Made by a program: the position numbers and the translations under genes | Shown: positions 47,071-56,525 of the stretch, one piece after another | Layout of the letters: each line of letters begins with the position of its first letter | Position numbering within the stretch: position 1 is the first letter of the stretch | NCBI GenBank assembly: GCA_941918925.1 | Contig: OW799235.1 | Location: 32,043,201-32,107,200, forward strand | DNA: 64,000 nt | Direction: 5' to 3' | DNA from: Phyto melanocephala | Taxonomy: Eukaryota; Arthropoda; Insecta; Diptera; Rhinophoridae | Notes under the pieces: generated by a model | The model's input: only the letters and a program-made list of their open reading frames with translations | Databases searched by the model: none | Told to the model about the DNA's origin: nothing

Positions 47071-48869
47071 TGTAGCATATAACGTTCATTATTAAGCTAA
47101 AACGGTGTTAAAATCGACTACTTGTAGCGTTAGCATGCAAGTGTATCCGGCTTCTGTCTCGTCGGCAATCGGTGGAGTTCGGGGCTACGTAACGTCGATA
47201 CATTAGCATATCTACACAGTAAATTATTTTAATTTTGCATGCATATATGTATATAGGGTATAAGAAAAAAAATTAAAAGAGACGAAGATAGTAACAGGAA
47301 ACGGAAATTAAAAGACCCAAGAATGTTTTTTGTTAGTTTAGTTTGCTGACTATGTATGTACGTGTGTAGCTGTATACACGTACTAATTCCCCACCCAACC
47401 ATGATCATGCTATAAAGAGCTGAGAATTTGTGCATGATCCCATATTTTCTCTTGCTTTTCGGCTATCAGTCAGGAGTCAAAAAAAAAATTTAGAATTTCA
47501 TTTCCGTTATGGAATTAATAAATATACAATTTTTATTAGAAAAATTTTGCTTCATATAAATAAATGCATTAATTCAAATAATTTAATAATATCAAAAAAA
47601 TAACAATTTAATATATTTAAATTTTTAAATTTAATAAAATTTCATGCTAAAAAAAATATTTACATATATAAATGAAAAAAAAATGCAAAAATAAATACTT
47701 AAATTTCAAAATTTCAATTTAGGTAATTTTATTTAATTACATGTTTTAAAAATGTAAAAAAAAAATATATGTATAAATAAAAGATAAGAAAAAAAAATCT
47801 ACACTGCGGCTTACTATAGAAAACTATATTTAGAAAACTTATTAAATTGGTTTTTTCTTATGTTTTTATTTACACATGTAACTAACCGTATGTTTTTATT
47901 TCTTTTGTTTGTTTCTTTTTTTAATATTTATTTTTGCAATTTAACACTGTTTTTTTTTATTGTTTCTTATTTTTAAGTAAATTATTTAAAAATATAAAAA
48001 AAAATGTGTATTTGACTACAACAAAAAAAAAGTTATTAATTACATATTAAGACTTAAACTTTTTACTTTTAAACAACCAAGAACATTTTCTATTCTTTTT
48101 AATAAATAGAATTTTTGTCTTTAAACAAAAACAAATTTTTGTCTTTTAATTTGTGGAATATTTTTTTTTTTGTTATACACAACACTATGATTTTTTTTTC
48201 TTTGTGTAGTTTATAAATTTTTGCAGCAAAGTGGTGATAAAATGATGTTTTTTTTTCCTTGACTATTTTTCCTCCAAAAAAGAAACTCCTGTGACCAGGA
48301 AGAAAAATAAAAGCGAGTTTTTTTTCCAAATATTTTTTTTTTCCCTATGACAAAACCTGTTACAATAAATAAAAATCCTAATAACAAAAAAAAAATCAAA
48401 TAAAGTAAAAAAAAAATCTGCAAAAATCTTACCACTGACTTAAGCTCCTTGTTAAAATAAATTTCAACCATCAATATCCTTTTTCCTCTTTAAAATTTGG
48501 GCAGAAAATCCAGGATACAAAAAAAATTAATTTTTCGAAGTATTTTTTTTCTCTAATTTACAAAAAGAATGGCGACTAAATAATGAAATTTCTGGAGAAA
48601 TTCTACTATTTATAAGCCGAAAATTTTGGAAATTATACGCTATTTCAGCAAAAAGAATTTATTTTCTGTTATTTCTGTACATAAAAACCTCTATTTAGTA
48701 CAAATGTAAATACATTTACTACACTTAAACATACGCAGATAAGCTGCGCTTCACTGCCTTATCTCAGTGTTGCATTTAAAACAAACATAAAAATTTGGTC
48801 GTTAGCAAAAATTTAAATTTAAAAAAAAAAGAAAATCGTAAATGAAAGGTTGACACAAGCGCCTCTACA
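47071..48869 (-). repeat. 3' LTR (left), 1799 bp, deleted form
   Basis: It begins TGTAGCATATAACG and ends GCCTCTACA in plus orientation, i.e. TGTAGAGGC...CTACA in the element's sense. It matches 55237-58012 except that 988 bp are replaced by 10 bp (TATAGAAAAC, 47815-47824). These resemble the adjacent TATTTAGAAAAC and look like a templated filler at a deletion. Confidence 0.95.
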
Positions 48870-48882
48870 AAACCCCCCTGCC
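48870..48882 (-). promoter_or_regulatory. Polypurine tract (plus-strand primer)
   Basis: In the element's sense GGCAGGGGGGTTT lies directly against the 3' LTR start. Position and composition fit a polypurine tract, though it ends in T residues. Confidence 0.7.
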
Positions 48883-48959
48883 AAAATCAGGTTTTAGACT
48901 CTCAAAGTCTTAAAGCTGATACCGATTGTGGCAACATAAGGAAAAATTCACCTTCAACT

Positions 48960-51900
48960 CTATTGTCTTAAGTCTTTCGCATGGTACACACCGATATAGC
49001 GGCCATTTAAATCCTCTATTTCGTAATAAAAGTTTCCAGTTTTCTTTCGAATACGTGCCTTTAAAAAGGGTGGAGCCAATTTAGCATTAAAACCTTTTGC
49101 AAAATTGCTCTGGCGAAAATTACGTCTAAAAACCTCTTGTCCTACCGCATAACTGACTACACGAGATCGTAGATTGTATGATCTTTCATTCCTGGTGTGC
49201 TGTTTTTCAATGTTCCTTAAAGCCCTATTCCTTATGATATCAAAAGAATCTTCCCTATCAAATTTCACAGCTCTATCCTCCAGCATATCCAAATTACGTA
49301 GCAATGCGTATGTTCTGCCATTAGTAATCATATGTTGTCCAAAAGCCATGTAATAGGGTGAAGTGCCTGTGGAAGTATGAAGAGATGATCGTAATGAACA
49401 ACTGATACTACTAAGGTACTCATCCCAATTACTTTGGTCAATTTTTATATACGCCCTGATTGCAGATAGTACCGAACGATTAACTCGTTCTGATGCATTT
49501 GCTTGTGGCGAATGTACAGCTGTATAAACGTGACTTATTCCATAATTTTGCAATAATTTGTTAAAATGTGTCGATCTAAATTGTGAGCCATTATCGGATA
49601 CTATTACCTCTGGAGTACCAAATGTATGGAAAAGCTCCTCCTCAAGATATTTCACAACTATGTCGGTTGTAAACTTTTTAACTGGCTTCAAAAAACAAAA
49701 TTTAGAAAAATGATCCACAACTATAAATATGCCTATATTACCTGCCTTAGAACGAGGATATGGACCTAGAAAATCTATAAAAAGTTTTTGGAAAAACCTA
49801 AAAGTTTCGGAAGTTTTACCCATCGGTGGTCGCATGACAAAATTAGGGTGTTTTGTACTTTTGCATATCTCACAAGCATTTATATAATCTCTTACGTCAT
49901 TTACTAAATTGGGCCAATAATAAAATCGACGAATACGTTCTAATGTTTTATTAACTCCACTATGAGCAGATAGATGACAATCATGAGCCTTATGAAGAAT
50001 AGCTTTTATGAGTTCTTTGGGTATCCAAAGTTTCCATGCGAGATCGTCCTGCACTTTCTCTCCTGAGCAGTGCTCCGTTCTTCTGTACAAATAACCGTCA
50101 ATAATTTTCAAGTCGGGAGTTTTATCTATGTTTTTCCTAACACGTTCTAAAAGTTCAGTATAGTCTGTCCCTTGAAAATGTGTAGAATTTAAATCTACGA
50201 AAACCCCTGTCTCTTCTAAAACGGACAATTCTAAATTAAGAATCTCGGATAAATCTTCAGTGTTAGCCCTTGAAAGAGTATCAGGAACTACATTTCGACT
50301 GCCTTTGCGGTGTTCTATTTTAAAGTTGAAGCCTTGTAGTTTTAAAGCCCATCTTGCCAACCGAGAGCTTAAATCCGTTTGAGACATGAGCCATTTCAAC
50401 GAAGCGTGATCGGTGATTACCGTAAACTCATGTCCCTCAACGTATGCTCTGAACTTTTTAATGCTCAGCATTGCTGCTAAACACTCTTGTTCGGTTACAG
50501 AGTAATTACGTTGGGCTTGGTTGAGTTTCTTCGACATGAAGGCGATTGGAACCTCTTCACCCTCCGCATTTTTTTGAACCAATACACTTCCTATCCCCGT
50601 ATTACTAGCATCACAGTGTATGTAAAAAGGCTGTGAAAAATCTGGACTATGCAATACTGGTGTGGTTGTCAAGATGTGCTTCAACTCATTAAAAGCTTGT
50701 TGAGCCATTTCACTCCAAACGAATTTACGATTACTTTTCAGCAAATCTGTTAAAGGCGCAGTAACAGAGGCGTAGTTCCTAATAAACTTTCGGTACCAAC
50801 CGGACATCCCCAAAAATCTACGAAGTTGTTTTACAGATCTTGGTTCAGGAAAATCTACAATGGCCGAAATTTTATCAGGATCTGTACGAATTACACCGTC
50901 TCCAACTATATGGCCAAGATAACGGACCTCTCGTACACAAAATTTTGATTTTTCCACATTTAAGGTAAGTCCTGTGGCACGAAATTGCCGAGCCACTACT
51001 CGCAACACTTGCAAATGCCTCTCGAAGGTGTCAGACACAATCAGCAAATCATCCAGATAAACAAACACTTCCGATCTCAAATCTGCAGGTACCACTTTGT
51101 CCATTAACCTTGACATAGTCTGCGGTGCATTGCATAGGCCAAAAGGCATGACCTTGTAATGATACAAAGGGCGTCCAGGAACGGTAAATGCTGTCTTATC
51201 TTTCGATGTTTTGTCGAGAGGTATTTGCCAAAAGGCATCCTTCAAATCAAGACTCGTGATAAATTCTGCTTTTGGTAACCTTGAGAGTATACCATCAATA
51301 ATAGGTAAAGGATACGCATCCTTGACAGTAACTGAATTAACTTTACGACTATCTAAACACAATCTAATTTTTCCGGGTTTTCGAACTAAAACAATAGGTG
51401 ACGACCAAGCGCTATCAGATTCCTCAATTACATCCATCTCTAGCATGCGATCTATTTCTGCGTAAATAAGTTTTTCAATTGCAGGAGATACAGGAAAGTG
51501 ACGCTGCTTGATAGGTGGTGAATTACCTACGTCAATTATATGCGAAATCACATTTGTTCTGCCTAATCCTTCTTTAGAAAACGATGGAAAAGAATTAATT
51601 ACAAGTTGTAATTGTTGTTGTTGTAAGGTAGAAAGATGTTTACGTTCAAGATTTTCCTGTATTGCGTCTAACGAAAAATTTTTACTTAGCCCATATAATA
51701 AATTATCTGGTAAAAGATCAAAAAGCTTCCAGAAATCAATACCTAAATAAAGATTCTGTGCCAAATTAGGAATTATGTATAAATTTATTTCCTTCGTAAC
51801 TCCTCGAAAGGTTATATTGGTTTTCACAACACCAAAAACATCCTGATTTCTACCATCAGCAGTTTTTACTATAGACCTAATTTTTTTATAACTATTTTTA

Positions 51901-52469
51901 TCTAAAAATTGTTTGGCAGCCTGTGCACCTAAACAGCTAACCGAAGCACCTGTGTCTAACAAGCCACAAAAAGTTTTACCAAATAACTCTACATCTGCAT
52001 AAGGTCTGATGTCATTCGGTTTGTCGTAAATAGTACTTAACAGACTACGTCGAGTATGGTTAACTGTTGACCAAAAATTACGTATACGCTCAGTAGAACG
52101 TTTCTGTTTTACATTAGGAATTTGTTCATTAAAAATTTCTTTACGTTTAGCATTATATTCTGCCAGCCTTATGTGAAATGGTTTGTATAACGACTGTGAC
52201 CTTGTTAGAATCGCATTCGTTTCTTCGAGACTTTTATTATTAGAGTTTGAGGACAAATTTAGAAATTCAAATTTAGAGGATTCATTATTAGACGTTGGTT
52301 TTTGTAGGATTCTAATTTTGTTGTCAAAAGATATTGTAGTAGTATTTTCATTAGAGTTTTCTAAGAAAATTTCAGAAGATTGATCTTCTAATCGGTATTG
52401 GTTGATTTGGTCTGTTTGTGTGCACTTTTCTGTGCACTCGGCTGGAAGTTTTTTGAAACAGTCTTGCAA
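48960..52469 (-). CDS. pol: Pol polyprotein (protease, RT, RNase H, integrase)
   Basis: 1169 codons, complete. Aspartic protease motif LLDTGAS at 170-176. RT with palm KAEFITSLDLKDAFWQIPL (400-418) and catalytic YLDD (471-474). RNase H with HCDAS (D620), E662 and TDHAS (D687). Integrase zinc finger H829/H836...C866-x2-C869, then core D899, D959 and E994, an exact DD35E. A GPY/F-like C-terminal module (LAPPFLKARI to the end, 1131-1169). The listed first codon is TTG. A TAA stop lies just upstream in this frame and the first methionine is at residue 342, after the protease, so normal initiation cannot make Pol. It overlaps gag by 82 nt in the -1 frame and must be produced as a Gag-Pol fusion. 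No stop or missing catalytic residue is seen. Confidence 0.96.
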   Translation of the reverse strand: MQDCFKKLPAECTEKCTQTDQINQYRLEDQSSEIFLENSNENTTTISFDNKIRILQKPTSNNESSKFEFLNLSSNSNNKSLEETNAILTRSQSLYKPFHIRLAEYNAKRKEIFNEQIPNVKQKRSTERIRNFWSTVNHTRRSLLSTIYDKPNDIRPYADVELFGKTFCGLLDTGASVSCLGAQAAKQFLDKNSYKKIRSIVKTADGRNQDVFGVVKTNITFRGVTKEINLYIIPNLAQNLYLGIDFWKLFDLLPDNLLYGLSKNFSLDAIQENLERKHLSTLQQQQLQLVINSFPSFSKEGLGRTNVISHIIDVGNSPPIKQRHFPVSPAIEKLIYAEIDRMLEMDVIEESDSAWSSPIVLVRKPGKIRLCLDSRKVNSVTVKDAYPLPIIDGILSRLPKAEFITSLDLKDAFWQIPLDKTSKDKTAFTVPGRPLYHYKVMPFGLCNAPQTMSRLMDKVVPADLRSEVFVYLDDLLIVSDTFERHLQVLRVVARQFRATGLTLNVEKSKFCVREVRYLGHIVGDGVIRTDPDKISAIVDFPEPRSVKQLRRFLGMSGWYRKFIRNYASVTAPLTDLLKSNRKFVWSEMAQQAFNELKHILTTTPVLHSPDFSQPFYIHCDASNTGIGSVLVQKNAEGEEVPIAFMSKKLNQAQRNYSVTEQECLAAMLSIKKFRAYVEGHEFTVITDHASLKWLMSQTDLSSRLARWALKLQGFNFKIEHRKGSRNVVPDTLSRANTEDLSEILNLELSVLEETGVFVDLNSTHFQGTDYTELLERVRKNIDKTPDLKIIDGYLYRRTEHCSGEKVQDDLAWKLWIPKELIKAILHKAHDCHLSAHSGVNKTLERIRRFYYWPNLVNDVRDYINACEICKSTKHPNFVMRPPMGKTSETFRFFQKLFIDFLGPYPRSKAGNIGIFIVVDHFSKFCFLKPVKKFTTDIVVKYLEEELFHTFGTPEVIVSDNGSQFRSTHFNKLLQNYGISHVYTAVHSPQANASERVNRSVLSAIRAYIKIDQSNWDEYLSSISCSLRSSLHTSTGTSPYYMAFGQHMITNGRTYALLRNLDMLEDRAVKFDREDSFDIIRNRALRNIEKQHTRNERSYNLRSRVVSYAVGQEVFRRNFRQSNFAKGFNAKLAPPFLKARIRKKTGNFYYEIEDLNGRYIGVYHAKDLRQ

Positions 52470-53917
52470 ACATTACTACATTGCCTACAATTCGGTTTAT
52501 AAACATTGGCTAAGCCACAACCATAACAAAATACATGCCTATCTTCCACGCAATCTTGGTATCGGTGACCAGTTCTACGACAATTCCAACAGACGAGTGA
52601 AATAGCTGAAATATCTTCTTCAATAGGTGAAGAATCTTCTTCTATCTCGTTTATTTGCTCTCCAGAAAATGACAAAGGTCTTGGTACAAAATTTTCCCTT
52701 CCGATGTCCTGTAAAAAGAACTCTCTACGACGACAAATATCACGAAGCTCAGAAATAGTAGTAATCTTCAAATTCAAAATCTCATGCTGTATCCCAGGTA
52801 ATAAATTCCTACGCAAAATTTCGACTAAAATTCTTTCAGTTAGAGGTTCGGCTAATCTATCAGCAATTTCAATTACGGCTTCATAAAATGCATCAAAGCC
52901 TTCATTATGTTTTTGTTTCCGATCCCTAATCATTTCGCGCAAATCAATGTCAGTCCGAGAATCTTTATATTGTTTACGTAAAGCTGCGCACAACTGTGGC
53001 CATCTAATTGATTGTACAGATTGATGGTATCTCCAGAACCAGTCGTTTGCCTTTGCATCGAATAAAGTTGAAATATGGTCACATAAGATCTCAAAATTTC
53101 CGTTGAGAGTCTGGTTTGTCAAAGCTTCAACACGATATAGAAAACTGTCTACTGACATACCCCGCGAGTCGCCTGAAAATTTTATTTTCCAATTGTGTAT
53201 AATATGACCTATTTTATCTGGTCTTATTGAGGACATATTCGAGTCGTTGTGGGCCTCGTGTGCTCTGTTATTATTCAAATTTGCAGAAGCTGCTGGTAAA
53301 CCGAGTAATCTATCAATGCTCTGCTCACCTAAAGACAAGGAGGGGTTAACAATTGCTGAAGCCTGTGCCTCTCGAGAAACGTTGTCAGCAGAAGATGAAG
53401 AATTTACTCGTAGCCTACGAAAACCTGCTTCAATATTTGTTTCGATCAGTTGCGTCAATGTCTGGCTTAAAGTTGTAAGCATTTCTGCTTGTTGCGCTCC
53501 CACAGCCGCTGTGACAAGATTCCGAATATGATCCCTCTGATCTTGTGGTGAATTTTCAGATATGGACATACGTTGATGGGGATTTTGAACACTAAAAGAA
53601 TTACCTGGCGGAGATGGTATACTACCTGATCTGCTTATATTAAAATCTACTGTCCTTTGGGCTTGTGATCTAGTTATCATTGGTGGAGGTATATTTTTTT
53701 TCCCTGATGGAGTTGTTGATGAAAATGGATTACCACATATTGGACAATTAGATTTGGTTTTTAAATTTTTATGATAACATGATTTGTGAAGGGGGTGACC
53801 ACATGGACTTTTATATAAATAAATTGGATCACTTATAACGTGGTTGCAAATAGCACAGCTTGGTAAGCTTATAGCTGCATCCACAGAAATTAAATCACTG
53901 TTTTCATTGGTAGCCAT
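52388..53917 (-). CDS. gag: Gag with N-terminal RING-H2 finger
   Basis: 509 codons, ATG start (ATGGCTACC). Residues 21-61 form a canonical RING-H2: C21-x2-C24-x14-C39-x-H41-x2-H44-x2-C47-x10-C58-x2-C61. A disordered S/N/P/Q-rich linker follows. Then comes the capsid-like retrotransposon gag domain (about 243-360, WKIKFSGD ... LFDAKANDWFWRY). Last are a nucleocapsid CCHC knuckle (C443, C446, H451, C456) and a variant knuckle with Val at the His position (C464, C467, V472, C477). RING-H2 domains usually recruit E2 enzymes for ubiquitin transfer. An E3 role for this Gag is inference; the finger could instead serve oligomerisation or nucleic-acid binding. The stop TAG at 52388-52390 ends gag after the frameshift site. 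Confidence 0.95.
   Translation of the reverse strand: MATNENSDLISVDAAISLPSCAICNHVISDPIYLYKSPCGHPLHKSCYHKNLKTKSNCPICGNPFSSTTPSGKKNIPPPMITRSQAQRTVDFNISRSGSIPSPPGNSFSVQNPHQRMSISENSPQDQRDHIRNLVTAAVGAQQAEMLTTLSQTLTQLIETNIEAGFRRLRVNSSSSADNVSREAQASAIVNPSLSLGEQSIDRLLGLPAASANLNNNRAHEAHNDSNMSSIRPDKIGHIIHNWKIKFSGDSRGMSVDSFLYRVEALTNQTLNGNFEILCDHISTLFDAKANDWFWRYHQSVQSIRWPQLCAALRKQYKDSRTDIDLREMIRDRKQKHNEGFDAFYEAVIEIADRLAEPLTERILVEILRRNLLPGIQHEILNLKITTISELRDICRRREFFLQDIGRENFVPRPLSFSGEQINEIEEDSSPIEEDISAISLVCWNCRRTGHRYQDCVEDRHVFCYGCGLANVYKPNCRQCSNVCKTVSKNFQPSAQKSAHKQTKSTNTD
52420..52454 (-). promoter_or_regulatory. -1 programmed ribosomal frameshift site
   Basis: The gag frame reads TC A AAA AAC with the consensus slippery heptamer A_AAA_AAC at 52448-52454. 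Ten nucleotides downstream lies a GTGCAC/GTGCAC stem with a 6-nt loop (52420-52437). Slippage by -1 moves ribosomes exactly into the pol frame. The weak stem may be part of a larger structure. Confidence 0.85.
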
Positions 53918-54204
53918 TATACTTATATATTTTTGTAACTAAAACCCAAAACAAATTATACGTGTTATCAACTATTTTGTAAAGAGCCTTCAAATTGTCT
54001 TACACTTTATTAAAATCCTGGTAAAATGGACAAAAAAAAAATTAATTAATTTGCAAAATCCTAAGTATCAAGCAGTCTTATCGGGTAGGTTCATTAAAGA
54101 AAACAAACTCTATTTATCTTTAAAATGTATAAATAGAATAAAAATAAAAAAACGCAAAAAAAAAAATTTTTCCTTTATAGAAAATATTATAAAAAAAATC
54201 AAGT

Positions 54205-54390
54205 TTACTGCTGTCTACGCTCAAAATCGCATAAAGGACAAATTCTACATAATTCAAAATAAGTATCGATACAAGTTAAATGAAAAACCTGACGGCAAAT
54301 CCATAAAGTCAAAATTTCATGATGAGGCAATATTAAGAAATTACAAACTCTACAAATGCGATCTGAACTAACTTCTATTTGACTTCCCAT
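54205..54390 (-). CDS. Leader ORF encoding a second, variant RING-like protein
   Basis: A 61-codon ORF (ATGGGAAGT start at 54390) between the primer-binding site and gag. The spacing is C13-x2-C16-x15-C32-x-Q34-x2-H37-x2-C40-x10-C51-x2-C54, nearly the same as the Gag RING-H2. The first histidine ligand is replaced by glutamine. The rest of the protein is little more than this finger. It is in sense orientation and lies about 290 bp upstream of gag, so it could be translated as an upstream ORF. It may be a duplicate of the Gag finger or a captured cellular domain. Whether it folds with seven ligands is unknown. Confidence 0.75.
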   Translation of the reverse strand: MGSQIEVSSDRICRVCNFLILPHHEILTLWICRQVFHLTCIDTYFELCRICPLCDFERRQQ

Positions 54391-55173
54391 GATCACGTTT
54401 AATAGATTGAATAAAAACTATAATCCACAATCTAAATAATAGTTAAAAGAAAAAAAAATTTATCCACAAAAGAAAACAAACAAAAATTTTGATTTTGTTT
54501 AACAAAATAAATTTAAAAAAAATGAAATTTCCAAGTAATTTAATTATATAATTATGTATAATATTAAATAATAAAAAAAATAACACTGATATCGGTAGAA
54601 GATAATAGTAATTACATATCTGACTTCTGACAGGGTTGCCGAAAAGCAAAAAAAAACGTCAGCAAAATTAAGTAAAAAGACAAATCTTGAGAAAGTGCAA
54701 GAAAGAAATTAATAAAAAAAAATAGGAGACAAATATTTTATGAAGATTAGTATTAACTGGTAGGTAGTTATTAGAACTACTCCAAAAACTCATTTCCATA
54801 CCAATTATATATAACAAAAAAAAAAAAAAAAAGAAGAAATGAAACTAAATCTTGCATTAACGGTCTGATTCTAGTTAATTTTCCCAGAAATCAGCTATTC
54901 CAGAATAATGAAGAAATAGTAGAATTCAAATTTTAGATGTAAGATCAATATGAATGTTGGTTAATAACATTTACTTAAAAAAATGTATTACAATTCCGAA
55001 CATTCTACCAAATCATACGAGAAAAAAACTAACAGATAAATTGCGTTAAAAAAAAAGTATTCAAAGAGACAGAAAAGTTAAAGATATGGAAGAAGAAAAA
55101 TGTTTGGGATCACACCGAAATTTGAATAAAATTATTCAAAGATGATTTTAAAATTAATAATGTTCACTGGTGT
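54391..55173 (-). other. Retrotransposon leader region
   Basis: Untranslated leader between primer-binding sites and the RING ORF. A hydrophobic 68-codon frame at 54443-54649 starts with a non-consensus codon and is A/T-driven; it is not supported as a gene. Confidence 0.5.
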
Positions 55174-55191
55174 GCCCCATGTTGGGCACCA
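55174..55191 (-). promoter_or_regulatory. Second, diverged tRNA-Lys primer-binding site
   Basis: GCCCCATGTTGGGCACCA on the plus strand differs at two positions from the primary site 32 bp to the right. The following AAAAATAAT is also repeated, so about 32 bp were tandemly duplicated. Confidence 0.8.
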
Positions 55192-55205
55192 AAAATAATT
55201 CTCGG

Positions 55206-55223
55206 GCCCCACGTTGGGCGCCA
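55206..55223 (-). promoter_or_regulatory. Primer-binding site, tRNA-Lys (CTT type)
   Basis: The plus strand reads GCCCCACGTTGGGCGCCA, identical to the 3' end of dipteran tRNA-Lys(CUU) including CCA as I recall it. In the element sense this is TGGCGCCCAACGTGGGGC, placed 13 nt after the 5' LTR. Confidence 0.9.
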
Positions 55224-55982
55224 AAAATAATACTTATGTAGCATATAACGTTCATTATTAAGCTAAAACGGTGTTAAAATCGACTACTTGTAGCGTTAGC
55301 ATGCAAGTGTATCCGGCTTCTGTCTCGTCGGCAATCGGCGGAGTTCGGGGCTACATAACGTCGATACATTAGCATATCTACACAGTAAATTATTTTAATT
55401 CTGCATGCATATATGTATATAGGGTATAAGGAACAAAAATTAAAAGAGACGAAGATAGTAACAGGAAACGGAAATTAAAAGACCCAAGAATGTTTTTTGT
55501 TAGTTTAGTTTGCTGACTATGTATGTACGTGTGTAGCTGTATACACGTACTAATTCCCCACCCAACCATGATCATGCTATAAAGAGCTGAGAATTTGTGC
55601 ATGATCCCATATTTTCTCTTGCTTTTCGGCTATCAGTCAGGAGTCAAAAAAAAAATTTAGAATTTCATTTCCGTTATGGAATTAATAAATATACAATTTT
55701 TATTAGAAAAATTTTGCTTCATATAAATAAATGCATTAATTCAAATAATTTAATAATATCAAAAAAATAACAATTTAATATATTTAAATTTTTAAATTTA
55801 ATAAAATTTCATGCTAAAAAAAATATTTACATATATAAATGAAAAAAAAATGCAAAAATAAATACTTAAATTTCAAAATTTCAATTTAGGTAATTTTATT
55901 TAATTACATGTTTTAAAAATGTAAAAAAAAAATATATGTATAAATAAAAGATAAGAAAAAAAAATCTACACTGCGGCTTACA

Positions 55983-56044
55983 CAGGGACCGAACCCGGGA
56001 CGTTAGGTTTATTAGCACCCGACCCTAGCTTTACGCTACACCCA
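55983..56044 (-). other. tRNA/SINE-head-like segment 1 in LTR
   Basis: The minus strand has a B-box-like GGTTCGGTCCC (plus 55985-55995) preceded by an A-box-like GTGTAGCGTAAAGC about 45 nt upstream. No full cloverleaf forms by eye. It resembles the tRNA-derived head of a SINE. Confidence 0.55.
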
Positions 56045-56460
56045 AGTTAATTACGCTTGGTAAAATTAGGCTATTATATGTTGTAATGTAATGCAATAAC
56101 AAATTTTAATTTTAAATATTTACGTTCTACAATTATACATACATAATTACATATGAAAATAAGAGATGAAGGAAAAATATGTGTAAATATATATATGTAA
56201 ATATGTAATTATGTATATATAGAAAAATAAATTTAAAAACAAAACTGAGAAAGTAAATTAAAGCAAAAATTAATAAACAACAAAAACTTTATTTAAAATG
56301 AAATAATAAAAAAAACTAAATGAAAATTTTTAAAAAGTAATCAAAAAAAAAATTTACATATGTAACCAAAAGACTAACTAAAGAATTTTTAATTAAAGAA
56401 ACATTTTTAAGAGAAATTAAAATTTACATATCTTTTAAAAGACAAAACGTTACGGCAAAA

Positions 56461-56525
56461 CCGGGAATCGAACTCGCGACGTTGCAGTTGCTAGGCTCAA
56501 TCGCTCGCTCTGTACCACCGACAAC
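56461..56525 (-). other. tRNA/SINE-head-like segment 2 in LTR
   Basis: The minus strand has AGTTCGATTCC (one base from B-box consensus; plus 56464-56474) and an upstream GGTGGTACAGAGCGAGCG A-box/D-arm-like block. It is similar in layout to common insect tRNA-derived SINE heads. Stems pair only partly, so it is not a functional tRNA gene. Confidence 0.6.

Noticed and set aside
47229..47435. 68-codon sense-strand ORF in both LTRs (also 55390-55602)
   Set aside because: Conservation between the LTRs only reflects their recent common origin; no domain seen.
48099..48329. 76-codon Lys-rich sense-strand ORF in both LTRs (also 57244-57474)
   Set aside because: Low-complexity K/F composition from A/T-rich DNA; an accessory LTR gene is possible but unsupported.
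51211..51465. Plus-strand ORFs across gag/pol (51211-51465, 53247-53531 and others)
   Set aside because: Antisense shadows of the retrotransposon coding frames.
54443..54649. 68-codon hydrophobic ORF in retrotransposon leader, considered as env-like
   Set aside because: No signal-peptide/ectodomain structure; T-rich leader sequence explains it.
56461..56525. Genuine tRNA gene
   Set aside because: B-box is good but T-arm and anticodon arm do not pair well; kept only as tRNA/SINE-like.
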